Of a stretch of DNA of 64,000 bases, positions 43,033-51,208 are shown piece after piece (the first letter of the stretch is position 1; each line of letters starts with the position of its first letter). The translations under genes and the position numbers were made by a program. Under the pieces are notes generated by a model. The model did no database searches. It saw nothing but the letters and a program-made list of their open reading frames with translations, and was not told the DNA's origin. Source of the DNA: Ralstonia wenshanensis (GTDB lineage Bacteria > Pseudomonadota > Gammaproteobacteria > Burkholderiales > Burkholderiaceae); contig NZ_CP076413.1 in assembly GCF_021173085.1 (NCBI RefSeq), positions 1,240,001-1,304,000 of the forward strand. The letters are read 5' to 3'.

Positions 43033-44100
43033 ATGGAAGCCCAATTCGAAGTCCTGGCAGACGGGCAAGACATCACCGCACTGCTGCGCGATCGCGTGCT
43101 GGAAATCCGCCTGACCGATAAGCCCGGCATGGAAGCCGACCGCTGCGAGATCCGCCTGGATGATCGCGACGGCAAAATCGCCTGCCCGCCCAAGGGTGCC
43201 AAGCTGCGCATCTCGTTCGGCTGGGCCGGCAAGGGCCTATCCACGCGCGGCACGTACGCCGTTGACGAGATCGAGCTGAGCGGTCCACCCGCCACCATCG
43301 TCATTCGCGGCAAGCCGGCCGACATGCGCGCCACCGCCAAGGCGCAGCGCAACGCCAGCTACACCGGCACCACGCTGGCCGCCATCGTGGCGAGCGTGGC
43401 CACGCGGCACGGCTGGAAGGCCGCTTGCACGATCGAGGCGCAGATTGAACGCGCCGACCAGTTTGGCGAGAGCGACCTGCATTTCATCACCCGCCTTGCG
43501 CGCCAGTACGGCGGCACGGCAACGGTCAAGGGCGGGCGCCTCATCGTCGCCCCGCGCGGCGGTGGCAAGTCAGCAGACGGCAAGCCGCTCGCGCCCATCG
43601 TGCTGCGGCCGACCGACCTCATGCGCTACCGCCTGACGTTTCCAGACCGCAGCAGCGTCGGCGGCGTCAGAACCCGCGCGCACGACGTCAAGACCGGCCG
43701 CAAGATCGATCTGTACATTCCCAACCCGGAAGCGCCCAACGGCCCACCGGCGCAGGCCACACACACCGACCGGCACGTGCACGCCAGCCCGCAAGCAGCA
43801 AAAGCCGCCGCCAAAGCCAAGCTGCAAGACATGAACCGCAGCACCGCCGAAGGCGAGCTGGAGATGATGGGCCGCGGCGACATCAGCGCCGAGAAAACGC
43901 TGCGCCTGGAAGGCTTCAAAGCCCAAGCCGACGGCGACTACCTGGCCGACACGGTCACGCACATCTACGCCAACAAAAGCTGGCTGGTGAACGTGAGCCT
44001 GAACGGCGGCAACAGCGGCAAGGCCAAGGCGGGGCAGGGCAAGGCCAAGAAGGCGGCCAAGGTCACCAACCTGGTCATTCCTGCGCCACCCAAGCAATAA
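43033..44100 (+). CDS. Late control / tail protein D
   Basis: 355 residues, normal P2 gpD length. VLADGQDITALLRDRVLEIR, the FGWAGKGLSTRGTYAVDEIE region and SDLHFITRLARQYGG are diagnostic. Baseplate hub protein. A terminator follows. Confidence 0.94.
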   Translation: MEAQFEVLADGQDITALLRDRVLEIRLTDKPGMEADRCEIRLDDRDGKIACPPKGAKLRISFGWAGKGLSTRGTYAVDEIELSGPPATIVIRGKPADMRATAKAQRNASYTGTTLAAIVASVATRHGWKAACTIEAQIERADQFGESDLHFITRLARQYGGTATVKGGRLIVAPRGGGKSADGKPLAPIVLRPTDLMRYRLTFPDRSSVGGVRTRAHDVKTGRKIDLYIPNPEAPNGPPAQATHTDRHVHASPQAAKAAAKAKLQDMNRSTAEGELEMMGRGDISAEKTLRLEGFKAQADGDYLADTVTHIYANKSWLVNVSLNGGNSGKAKAGQGKAKKAAKVTNLVIPAPPKQ

Positions 44101-44134
44101 GACACACGCGTCCGCAACGACGAGACCCCCAAAC

Positions 44135-44162
44135 AGCCCGCCACCCGGCGGGCTTTTTCTTT
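44135..44162 (+). terminator. Terminator after gpD
   Basis: AGCCCGCC-ACCC-GGCGGGCT followed by TTTTC separates the tail genes from the lysis cassette. Confidence 0.88.
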
Positions 44163-44170
44163 TCCAAGCC

Positions 44171-44809
44171 ATGAACAAACAATCCTTCAGCAAGGCTGCG
44201 GCCTTGTCGCCTGCGCTTGCCGATCGCTGGTGGCCGCACATCGAGGCCATGTGCAAACGCTTCGGCATCACCACACCCGCACAACAGGCAGCTTTTATCG
44301 CGCAGATCGGGCACGAGTCCGGCGGCTTCGCCCGCGTCACGGAATCGTTCAACTACGCCGTGGCGGCACTGCCCGCCATGTTCTCGCGCGTCACGCCCGC
44401 CTTGGCCGCCACGTTGGGCCGCCAGCCGGGCGAACGCGCGGTGCCGCTCGAGCGGCAGCAGCGTATTGCCAACATCGCCTATGCCAACCGCTACGGCAAT
44501 GGCGATGCCTCCACCGGCGACGGCTGGCGCTACCGGGGCCGCGGGCTCAAGCAAATCACCTTCCTGGCCAACTATCGCGAGTGCGGCCACGCGCTGGATC
44601 TCGATCTGGTTGCGCGGCCCGAGCTGCTGGAGCGCGATGAATACGCCGCGCTCTCCGCCGGCTGGTACTGGTGGGCCTTCGGGCTGGGCAAGCTGGCCGA
44701 CGCCGGCAAGTTCGACGAGATCACGCGCCGCATCAACGGCCCGGCCATGGAGGGCGCGGAGCCGCGCCGCACCCGCTGGGCGGTCGCCAAACAAGCATTG
44801 GGAGCATAG
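44171..44809 (+). CDS. GH19-type endolysin
   Basis: 212 residues. Glycoside hydrolase 19 fold: AAFIAQIGHESGGFARVTES contains the catalytic Glu, and YRGRGLKQITFLANYREC with GWYWWAFGL completes the cleft. No signal sequence, so export relies on the holin. It starts one base before the holin gene with no gap. Confidence 0.92.
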   Translation: MNKQSFSKAAALSPALADRWWPHIEAMCKRFGITTPAQQAAFIAQIGHESGGFARVTESFNYAVAALPAMFSRVTPALAATLGRQPGERAVPLERQQRIANIAYANRYGNGDASTGDGWRYRGRGLKQITFLANYRECGHALDLDLVARPELLERDEYAALSAGWYWWAFGLGKLADAGKFDEITRRINGPAMEGAEPRRTRWAVAKQALGA

Positions 44810-45154
44810 ATGGCACAGCCAACAGGTTGGGGTGCGCTGCTGCGCGTGTTGGACACGATTCTGCCGAGCGCGGCTGGTGCGCTGGTGTCGTTGCGGTTTC
44901 TGCCGGGCACGCCCGTGCAGCGCGTGGCGTCACTGCTGCTGGGCGTTGTGTGCGCGCATTACCTCGGCAACGGCGTCATCGGCTTGTGGCAGGTGCCGGC
45001 GGGGCTGGTGTCGGATGCCGTCAAGTTTATCGCCGGCGTGTTCGGGCTGACCATCGTCGGCTACGCATACGGCGAGCTTCCGGCGCTGCGGCGCCTGGTG
45101 CACGACTGGCTGCAGCAGGCAGCCCAACGCTGGACAGGAGGCCGCAAGGAATGA
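44810..45154 (+). CDS. Holin-like membrane protein
   Basis: 114 residues with two to three hydrophobic segments (VASLLLGVVCAHYLGNGVIG, FIAGVFGLTIVGYAYG) and a charged C-terminus. Position directly behind the endolysin and ahead of the spanins suits a holin. Overlaps the next gene by 4 bp. Confidence 0.75.
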   Translation: MAQPTGWGALLRVLDTILPSAAGALVSLRFLPGTPVQRVASLLLGVVCAHYLGNGVIGLWQVPAGLVSDAVKFIAGVFGLTIVGYAYGELPALRRLVHDWLQQAAQRWTGGRKE

Positions 45155-45669
45155 CGCTCACCCAAAACGACGTGCTGACCGCCATCGACATCGTAGCGCT
45201 CGTCGCCATCTGTGCGGGCGCCGCGTGGTCTGCGCTCACGCAGGCCATTCCGCACGGGCTGCGCGGCGCGCTGCTGCTGTGCGCCGTCGCCCTGTGCGCG
45301 CTTGGCAGCGCCGCCGCCTCCCTCCACGCCCATCGGGATATCGCCACCGTGCAACTGCATTGCGTGCTGGCGATGGCGGGGCTGTGGGTTACGTACATCA
45401 TCCGACAAGGCAAAGCCTATGAACTTCGCAATCGTCCGGCTCCTGGCAGTGGCAGCGGTGGCAGCAGCAGCTGCGTGGGGCTGGCAGGCCAACCGCTACG
45501 AAACGGCCATCGCGCAGATGCAGCGCGACCACGCCATCGAACGCCAGACCGCCGTCGATACCGTCGTGACGGCGCTGCAGGCTGCGCTAGTAAAGCACCG
45601 GCAGCTTACCGACCAGCTCGACACGCTCGACCGTACCCATTTCTCGGAGATGCAACGTGCCGTCGTTGA
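45151..45669 (+). CDS. Second small membrane protein of the lysis cassette
   Basis: Starts MTLTQNDVLTAIDIVALVAI after an AGGAG box. The first 90 residues hold three hydrophobic helices; the rest of the frame is Arg/Pro-rich and overlaps Rz by 250 bp, so the true protein may be real only in the N-terminal part or tolerate a non-conserved tail. Could be a second holin or antiholin. Confidence 0.55.
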   Translation: MTLTQNDVLTAIDIVALVAICAGAAWSALTQAIPHGLRGALLLCAVALCALGSAAASLHAHRDIATVQLHCVLAMAGLWVTYIIRQGKAYELRNRPAPGSGSGGSSSCVGLAGQPLRNGHRADAARPRHRTPDRRRYRRDGAAGCASKAPAAYRPARHARPYPFLGDATCRR

Positions 45670-45928
45670 AAACACGCGCCTGCAGCGCGCTCTTGCCGCT
45701 GGTGATGTACGGATGTCAGTGCGCGCCCGTTGCCAGCCCGACGCCCGTGCCGGCGCAGGTGAAGATCAGCCCGGCGCCGGCCTGGGCGATGGAGCCGCCG
45801 GCCGATGTGAGCTATCTGGAGAGGATGCGGCGGATATTGTCGATCTCTTCGCCGGGGCAGAGCGGGATGCGGAGAAATTGAGGTATTTGCAGGGGAGGGA
45901 GCGGGTGTTCGAAGCCGCGCCTCGCTGA
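45419..45928 (+). CDS. Rz-like inner-membrane spanin
   Basis: 169 residues. N-terminal membrane anchor (AIVRLLAVAAVAAAAAWGW), then a periplasmic helix with AIAQMQRDHAIERQTAVDTV and LVKHRQLTDQLDTL, as in i-spanins. The C-terminal part covers the Rz1 frame. It acts with Rz1 to fuse inner and outer membranes at lysis. An 85-bp relic of this gene lies at 51033-51117. Confidence 0.85.
   Translation: MNFAIVRLLAVAAVAAAAAWGWQANRYETAIAQMQRDHAIERQTAVDTVVTALQAALVKHRQLTDQLDTLDRTHFSEMQRAVVENTRLQRALAAGDVRMSVRARCQPDARAGAGEDQPGAGLGDGAAGRCELSGEDAADIVDLFAGAERDAEKLRYLQGRERVFEAAPR
45657..45881 (+). CDS. Rz1-like outer-membrane spanin lipoprotein, nested in Rz
   Basis: 74 residues in another frame fully inside Rz, GTG start. 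The lipobox VMYGC is followed by a Pro-rich mature part (APVASPTPVPAQVKISPAPA), the usual Rz1 composition. Embedded organisation is typical of Rz/Rz1 pairs. Confidence 0.8.
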   Translation: MPSLKTRACSALLPLVMYGCQCAPVASPTPVPAQVKISPAPAWAMEPPADVSYLERMRRILSISSPGQSGMRRN

Positions 45929-46019
45929 CCTGTCGAGTGGCGCACTCGGTCCTATGGCCGAGCTAAGTCAGTTTGTCCAGACTGGCGCCATACCCTTTGC
46001 GAATTGGCCTGAGCGCACC

Positions 46020-46802
46020 ATGACCAAATTACCTGTTGTCACGTCCACTGGATGGCTCAGCAAAGTCCCGGAAGTCACCCTGTCGTTCTGGATTATCAAA
46101 ATCATGTCCACCACCGTCGGGGAGACCGGTGCGGATTTCCTGGCAGTCAATGCAGGCCTGGGCCAAGGGCCGACCCGCGTGGTGATGTTAGCCGTGCTGG
46201 CGGTGGCTTTGTTCGCCCAGTTGCGCACTAGCCGCTACACGCCTTGGATTTACTGGTTGACAGTAGTGTTGGTCAGCATCGTCGGTACCCAAATCACTGA
46301 CATGCTGACCGATAGTCTGGACGTCAGCCTGTACATCAGTACCACGGTGTTTGCCAGCGCGCTCGCCGTGATCTTCTATCTCTGGTATCGCGTCGAGCGC
46401 ACCCTCTCCATCCACGACATCGTGACGCGGCGGCGGGAGCTGTTCTACTGGGGCGCCATCCTCTGCACATTTGCACTGGGTACCGCTGCTGGTGACCTTG
46501 CGACCGAGGCATTGGGGCTTGGCTTTGTCTGGGGTGCAGTGGCATTCAGTACGCTGATTGGCATCACATATGCGGCATGGCGGATGGGTGGCAATGCAGT
46601 GTTGACGTTTTGGATCGCCTACATTCTGACCCGCCCCCTCGGAGCCGCGCTGGGCGACCTGCTCACTCAGGCAAAGACCTATGGCGGTTTTGGCATGGGT
46701 GCCATGTGGACCAGTGCGTTGTTCCTGTCAGTAATCGTCATGTTGGTGGCCGTCGCGCAGCTCGGCATAAGCGGTCGCCGCTCTGCCGAAGTTGCTGAAT
46801 AG
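46020..46802 (+). CDS. COG4705-like four-repeat membrane protein
   Basis: 260 residues, mostly membrane helices. Four repeats can be aligned, each with an aromatic-Trp pair and an acidic turn: SFWIIKIMSTTVGETGAD, IYWLTVVLVSIVGTQITD, FYWGAILCTFALGTAAGD and TFWIAYILTRPLGAALGD. The conserved Gly-Thr/Glu-x-x-x-Asp inside each repeat suggests a transport path, perhaps for a cation (inference). First gene of an operon with a lipoprotein, a second copy and a two-component system. The start at 46020 is preferred over one 22 codons upstream. Confidence 0.8.
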   Translation: MTKLPVVTSTGWLSKVPEVTLSFWIIKIMSTTVGETGADFLAVNAGLGQGPTRVVMLAVLAVALFAQLRTSRYTPWIYWLTVVLVSIVGTQITDMLTDSLDVSLYISTTVFASALAVIFYLWYRVERTLSIHDIVTRRRELFYWGAILCTFALGTAAGDLATEALGLGFVWGAVAFSTLIGITYAAWRMGGNAVLTFWIAYILTRPLGAALGDLLTQAKTYGGFGMGAMWTSALFLSVIVMLVAVAQLGISGRRSAEVAE

Positions 46803-46832
46803 ACCACTTTCTACTCCACAAGGAGGAAACAT

Positions 46833-47282
46833 ATGCTGATGAAGCACTCCCTCGCGCGCCCCGTGGTGGCCGTGTCGGTCGCCGTGCTCGTGGCCGTTGC
46901 GGCAGGTTGTTCTAAACAAGCGGATCAGAACAACCCCGCAGTACAAACAACGCCATCGCAGGGCGGAGCGCAATCGCATCGTAAAACGGCCTCCAAACTC
47001 GGAGATTTGTCGGCGTTCCGCAGCATCGCCAGCGACGTTGCCACCATCGTTGACAGGGGGGATTTGGTCGCAGCCAAGGCACGCATCAAGGATTTAGAGG
47101 TATCTTGGGATGCCGCTGAGGCCGGACTGAAGCCTCGTGCAGCAGACGATTGGCATGTGCTCGACAAAGCTATCGATAGGGCATTGGCCGCGCTGCGCGC
47201 CGATACGCCAAACCAAGCCGATTGCAAAGCGGCGATGGTGGACCTGCTGAAAACCTTCGAAGCGCTCGAAGGCAACGCCTAA
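46833..47282 (+). CDS. Small lipoprotein of the COG4705 operon
   Basis: 149 residues, starting after GGAGG. Signal peptide with lipobox AAGC, a Gln/Asn/Ser linker, then a helical domain ([37 protein letters not shown]). Lies between the two COG4705-like genes with short gaps, so it probably works with them in the periplasm. Function unknown. Confidence 0.8.
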   Translation: MLMKHSLARPVVAVSVAVLVAVAAGCSKQADQNNPAVQTTPSQGGAQSHRKTASKLGDLSAFRSIASDVATIVDRGDLVAAKARIKDLEVSWDAAEAGLKPRAADDWHVLDKAIDRALAALRADTPNQADCKAAMVDLLKTFEALEGNA

Positions 47283-47299
47283 CCTCGGAACGCGCCCTC

Positions 47300-48058
47300 A
47301 TGAAAACATCGACCGAACATGCGCTCACCAAAGTGCCCGAAGTGACGCTAGGGTTCTGGCTCATCAAGATTGCCGCCACTACACTCGGCGAAACCGGTGG
47401 CGATGCCGTCTCAATGTCCATGAACCTCGGATACTTGGTCGGCACAGGCATCTTTGCGGTGATTTTTTTGGCTGCCGTGTTTGCGCAGACCAAAGCCAAG
47501 CGGTTTCACCCATTTCTTTACTGGGCCACCATTATTGCGACTACCACCGTCGGTACTACATTGGCCGACTTTGCGGATCGCTCGCTGGGCATAGGCTACG
47601 CTGGCGGGTCTTGCTTGCTGCTCGCTCTGTTGCTCGGCTCACTTTTCGTTTGGCATCGCACGCTCGGCTCTGTATCGGTGAGCTCTGTCAGTTCGCCCAA
47701 GGCTGAGGCGTTCTACTGGCTAACAATCATGTTCTCGCAGACTCTGGGGACTGCGTTGGGTGATTGGACTGCAGATACAGCAGGCTTGGGCTACACCGGA
47801 GCGGCTGTCGTTTTCCTCGCTCTGCTTGCCATCGTCGTGGCTGCCTATTATTGGACTACCGTGTCGCGTACGTTGCTCTTCTGGGCCGCGTTCATCTTGA
47901 CGCGCCCGCTCGGTGCCGTGGTCGGAGACTTCCTCGATAAGCCGCATAGCTCCGGCGGGTTGGCATTGAGTCGCTACTCTGCATCGGCCGCGCTTCTGGC
48001 ATTCATGTTGACGGCAATCCTGTTGTTCCGGCAGAGAGCAGCCAGAACGGCACACTAA
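47300..48058 (+). CDS. Second COG4705-like four-repeat membrane protein
   Basis: 252 residues, paralogous to the gene at 46020. Repeats: GFWLIKIAATTLGETGGD, LYWATIIATTTVGTTLAD, FYWLTIMFSQTLGTALGD and LFWAAFILTRPLGAVVGD. The start at 47300 (MKTSTEHALTKVPEV) aligns with its paralog. It may form a heteromer with the first copy. Confidence 0.82.
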   Translation: MKTSTEHALTKVPEVTLGFWLIKIAATTLGETGGDAVSMSMNLGYLVGTGIFAVIFLAAVFAQTKAKRFHPFLYWATIIATTTVGTTLADFADRSLGIGYAGGSCLLLALLLGSLFVWHRTLGSVSVSSVSSPKAEAFYWLTIMFSQTLGTALGDWTADTAGLGYTGAAVVFLALLAIVVAAYYWTTVSRTLLFWAAFILTRPLGAVVGDFLDKPHSSGGLALSRYSASAALLAFMLTAILLFRQRAARTAH

Positions 48059-48081
48059 CGGCGATCTCAGGAGGCAGGGAA

Positions 48082-48747
48082 GTGCGAGTACTGCTGGTTG
48101 AAGACGACCTGATGATCGGTGACGCAATACAGGGGGCGTTGAGGGATGCATCCTACGCGGCTGATTGGGTGAAAGACGGCCACTCTGCGCTGACGACGCT
48201 GGCTTGCCAGCACTATGACCTGGTGCTGCTCGACCTCGGCCTGCCTGGTAAAGACGGGTTCGAAGTGCTTGCCGGAATCCGCGTCAAGGAGAATCCGATT
48301 CCTTTGCTCATCATCACTGCGCGCGACGGTCTGGATGATCGGCTGCGCGGCCTGGACGGGGGCGCCGATGACTACGTATCCAAGCCGTTTCAGATGGCAG
48401 AGCTGCTGGCCCGGATGCGCGCGGTTTTGCGGCGCAAGGGCGGCACGGCATTGCCTGTTCTCTCAAACGGTGTGGTGTCGCTTGATCCGGTTACCAGGGA
48501 GGCCAGCATCAAAGGCGGCTCTCCACATCGATTGACCAACCGCGAGTTTGCGGTGCTGCAAGCCTTGCTGCTTCGGCCTGGGGCCATCCTTTCCCGCGCC
48601 GAGTTGGAGGATCGTATTTACGGCTGGGGGGAGGAGGTCGAAAGTAATGCGATTGAATACCTGATCTATGTTCTGCGCCGCAAACTTGGCAGCGAGGTCA
48701 TCAAAAATGTGAGGGGAGTTGGATGGATGGTCTCAAAAGACGCCTAA
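48082..48747 (+). CDS. OmpR-family response regulator (QseB/PmrA-like)
   Basis: 221 residues, GTG start. Receiver domain with EDDLMIGDAI, the phospho-acceptor Asp in LVLLDLGLPGKDGFEVL and the switch Lys in DDYVSKPFQMAEL; then a winged-helix DNA-binding domain (LTNREFAVLQALLLRPGAIL, SNAIEYLIYVLRRKLG). Overlaps the kinase gene by 25 bp. Probably controls this operon. Confidence 0.93.
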   Translation: MRVLLVEDDLMIGDAIQGALRDASYAADWVKDGHSALTTLACQHYDLVLLDLGLPGKDGFEVLAGIRVKENPIPLLIITARDGLDDRLRGLDGGADDYVSKPFQMAELLARMRAVLRRKGGTALPVLSNGVVSLDPVTREASIKGGSPHRLTNREFAVLQALLLRPGAILSRAELEDRIYGWGEEVESNAIEYLIYVLRRKLGSEVIKNVRGVGWMVSKDA

Positions 48748-50075
48748 ACGAATCGGTTCAACTCAAGCTGTCTTTCACACTGTCGCTGGCTATTCTGGCG
48801 GTCGCTATCGTAGCGGGTGTCTTTTCGTTCCTTTCTGCTTTCGATGAGGCCCACGGGTTGCAGGACGACGTGCTGCGGCAGGTGGCGCAGCTCGTGGTGC
48901 GTCAGCCCCTGTCGCCTGGTGCTCCAGCCACCAATACCCATCTTCAGGGTCGCGATGAAGAGTCTCGTGTGATCGTACAGCGATTGGGACAACCCAATCC
49001 GTCCTCGGTAAGCGTAGACGCGGGCGGCCCCCTTTCTCTTCCAACGACGCTCGCTGACGGGCTGCATACGCTGGAGGTCGAGGGCGAGATGTTCCGCGTT
49101 TTGGTCAAGACCACGGCGACCGGCGAGCGCATAGCTGTGGCTCAGGAATCGAGTTTCCGCAATGAAATCGCCCGCGAAGGAGCACTGCGCACCGTGATGC
49201 CCGTGCTGATCTTGGTGCCGGTGTTGCTGTTGATTGTGGCTGACCTGGTACGCAAGATGTTTCGCCCCATTGCTGCGCTTTCCAGGGAAGTCGATCAGCG
49301 CGGAGAGCAGGAACTTCATCCGGTCGAGGATTACCACCTTCCAGTTGAGATACGTCCGTTCGTTGTCGCAATCAATCGCTTACTCACTCGGGTCGGGCAG
49401 TCAATGGACTCGCAGCGCCGCTTTGTGGCCGATGCGGCGCACGAGCTACGGTCACCACTGACAGCCATTTCGCTGCAAGCGGAACGACTTGCCGAAGCGG
49501 AAATGTCGGACGTGGCGCGCGAGCGGCTATCAGTATTGAGACAGGGGATTGAGCGCAGTCGGAGCCTGCTGGACCAGCTTCTTGCGCTGGCAAAGGCGCA
49601 GGCCGCCATCGAAACTCCGAAATCACTGGTTTTCATCTCTGAGATCTATCGCCGAGTGCTGGAAGACCTCATGCCACTGGCTGAGGCAAAGCACATCGAC
49701 ATCGGTATCGAAGGCACACAAGATCCGCAGGTGTGGGCGAGCGAGTTGGACATGATCGCCATTGTCAAAAATCTGGTCGATAACGCCATCCGATATACGC
49801 CTGAGGGCGGGCGTGTCGATCTTTCAGTAGGTGTAGCCGAAGGCAAAGTGGAACTGCGTGTTCAGGACAGTGGGCCAGGAATCCCGCTTGCCGAACGAGA
49901 AAGAGTGTTTGATCCCTTCTACCGTACGCTGGGCAGCGAGCACGTTGGCTCTGGTCTAGGGCTTTCCATTGTCAATGCGATTGCCCAGCGCATCGGTGCA
50001 GAAATCCGCCTTGGTTTCGCAGACGCTGCTGGGCAAACCGGGCTGCTCGTCACTATCGTGATGCCCGTGACGTGA
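48723..50075 (+). CDS. Sensor histidine kinase (QseC-like)
   Basis: 450 residues. Two membrane helices (about 17-40 and 158-180) flank a periplasmic sensor domain of about 120 residues. The H-box FVADAAHELRSPLTAISLQ carries the phospho-His, then N-box VKNLVDNAIRYTPEGG and G-box DSGPGIPLAERERVFDPFYR. Its ligand is unknown. Confidence 0.93.
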   Translation: MDGLKRRLNESVQLKLSFTLSLAILAVAIVAGVFSFLSAFDEAHGLQDDVLRQVAQLVVRQPLSPGAPATNTHLQGRDEESRVIVQRLGQPNPSSVSVDAGGPLSLPTTLADGLHTLEVEGEMFRVLVKTTATGERIAVAQESSFRNEIAREGALRTVMPVLILVPVLLLIVADLVRKMFRPIAALSREVDQRGEQELHPVEDYHLPVEIRPFVVAINRLLTRVGQSMDSQRRFVADAAHELRSPLTAISLQAERLAEAEMSDVARERLSVLRQGIERSRSLLDQLLALAKAQAAIETPKSLVFISEIYRRVLEDLMPLAEAKHIDIGIEGTQDPQVWASELDMIAIVKNLVDNAIRYTPEGGRVDLSVGVAEGKVELRVQDSGPGIPLAERERVFDPFYRTLGSEHVGSGLGLSIVNAIAQRIGAEIRLGFADAAGQTGLLVTIVMPVT

Positions 50076-50111
50076 TCCGCACCGTCTTCTCGGACAGTAG
50101 TGAAAGGCGGT

Positions 50112-50560
50112 GCGAGTCCCATCCCGCCCCCTACACCCCCGCCTCAATCAAATCCGAAATCTGCACCGACGCGCGCGCAAAGTCAGTCAGCGCGCGGGCG
50201 CGCTTGTGCCGATAGCTGCCGGCGGAGATGACGACGGGTTCTTTGGCTTCGTCGTCCTGTAGGACGATGAGCATGCCGGTGTAGCGGTCTGCCTGGTAGA
50301 TGTGTTTGTTGAGCAGTTGCAGCGCGCGCTCGACGTCGGCGGGGTAGAGGCTGGCGAGGTCGGCGGGTGTGCGGGCGGCGGCGGGTGCCTCGTCGATGCA
50401 CGGTTGTGCCGTGAACTGGCCGGTCTTACGGACGGCGGGCAGGACGATGGATGTGACCCACTTGCGGAAGCGGTGTGGGACGGTGCCGGGTTTCACGGCG
50501 TCGCGGCAGCGGAGGACGAGGGTGTACATGCCGGATTCGCTGATGACGGCCATGGATTGC
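50112..50560. repeat. Direct repeat, copy 1 (Bro-N gene 3' half)
   Basis: Near-identical at DNA level to 55046-55490 in the same orientation, from a few bases beyond the gene stop (GCGAGTCCCATCCC versus GCGAGCCCCATCCC) to the middle of the Bro-N domain, where the copies begin to differ. About 4.9 kb separates them. Confidence 0.85.
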
Positions 50561-50772
50561 GTCCCGCCAAGGGTCTGCATTGAATGCAGACCCTTTTCGT
50601 CGTCGTCCAATTTGCGAATTGCCGTCGCGTCTAAGTGCAGCGCTTCGCAGAGATCCGCGGCAACAAACCACGGCTCGCCGTCTCGCACAACAACACGGAC
50701 GGCGCTTGATTCGAAATTGAAGGTATTCGGGGTAGGGGCGAGCGCGGACGCGCCAACAGACGTACCAGTCAT
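50131..50772 (-). CDS. Bro-N domain protein, antirepressor-like
   Basis: 213 residues from MTGTSVGASALAP, with an AAGGAG site. Residues 20-115 form a Bro-N domain (VVVRDGEPWFVAADLCEALH, VISESGMYTLVLRCRD, FRKWVTSIVLPAVRKTG) as in phage antirepressors. Residues 141-208 form a second module also found in the gene at 17429-18250. Its ribosome site is complementary to two segments of its own leader, as in phage C4-controlled antirepressors. It may serve to inactivate a repressor (inference). Confidence 0.82.
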   Translation of the reverse strand: MTGTSVGASALAPTPNTFNFESSAVRVVVRDGEPWFVAADLCEALHLDATAIRKLDDDEKGLHSMQTLGGTQSMAVISESGMYTLVLRCRDAVKPGTVPHRFRKWVTSIVLPAVRKTGQFTAQPCIDEAPAAARTPADLASLYPADVERALQLLNKHIYQADRYTGMLIVLQDDEAKEPVVISAGSYRHKRARALTDFARASVQISDLIEAGV

Positions 50773-51010
50773 GGCATGACTCCTTGAGTGCGGTTTGAGA
50801 CCCACCACCACGCGGCCAAGCGTGGGGGGTGGACCAAAGCGGGGTTGGCCGACCGGACTCAAGGAACCGGCACCCCCGAAGGAGTCCCCGCCCGGCCCAC
50901 CATAGAAGCTGCCAGACGTGCGCAAGCAAAAAGCCGCGTGCATAGGAATGCGGCGCGGCTCTTCTGCGCCTTGAGAGGTCGGGCGGCCAAGCCCGTGCGC
51001 CGGTGTTTCC
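50773..51010 (-). ncRNA. C4-like antisense leader RNA of the Bro-N gene
   Basis: Leader of the Bro-N gene. Two leader segments are complementary to the ribosome-binding region at 50778-50789: 50857-50865 (ACTCAAGGA on the plus strand) against 50781-50789, and 50879-50886 (AAGGAGTC) against 50778-50785. A terminator-like hairpin (arms 50932-50938 and 50954-50960, with a T-run on the minus strand) lies within. This is the design of phage C4 antisense RNAs. Exact ends are not known. Confidence 0.5.
50927..50960 (-). terminator. Hairpin with T-run in the Bro-N leader
   Basis: On the minus strand AGCCGCG pairs with CGCGGCT across a 15-base loop, followed by TTTTTG. Could stop leader transcription (attenuation) or mark the boundary of a processed RNA. 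Confidence 0.5.
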
Positions 51011-51032
51011 GGCGACCGGCCGAGTATACGGC

Positions 51033-51117
51033 GGGCTGCAGTTACGTGCAAACCGGCGGCTTACCGAGCAGCTCGACGCGCTCGGCCGTATCCATTTCTC
51101 GGAGGTGCAACGTGCCG
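51033..51117 (+). pseudogene. Relic of an Rz spanin gene
   Basis: About 85 bp aligns with 45573-45661 of the intact Rz gene, with shared stretches such as CTTACCGA, CAGCTCGAC and CCATTTCTCGGAG, then ends abruptly. It has no start or frame of its own. It marks the remains of a second phage lysis region or a duplicated end of this prophage. Confidence 0.75.
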
Positions 51118-51208
51118 GCCCAAATAACGCCGGGCACAGGGAGCGGAAACCATATGCCAACATCCACCCGATTGACGACGGCACAGCGGCGTCTATTGCT
51201 ACAGCGCA

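Noticed and set aside
50098-50135. tRNA 3'-end-like string near GCGAGTCCCATCCCGCC, as a possible attR
   Set aside because: Only about ten bases resemble the tRNA-His T-arm, and the acceptor part does not match. The string also belongs to the Bro-N repeat flank.
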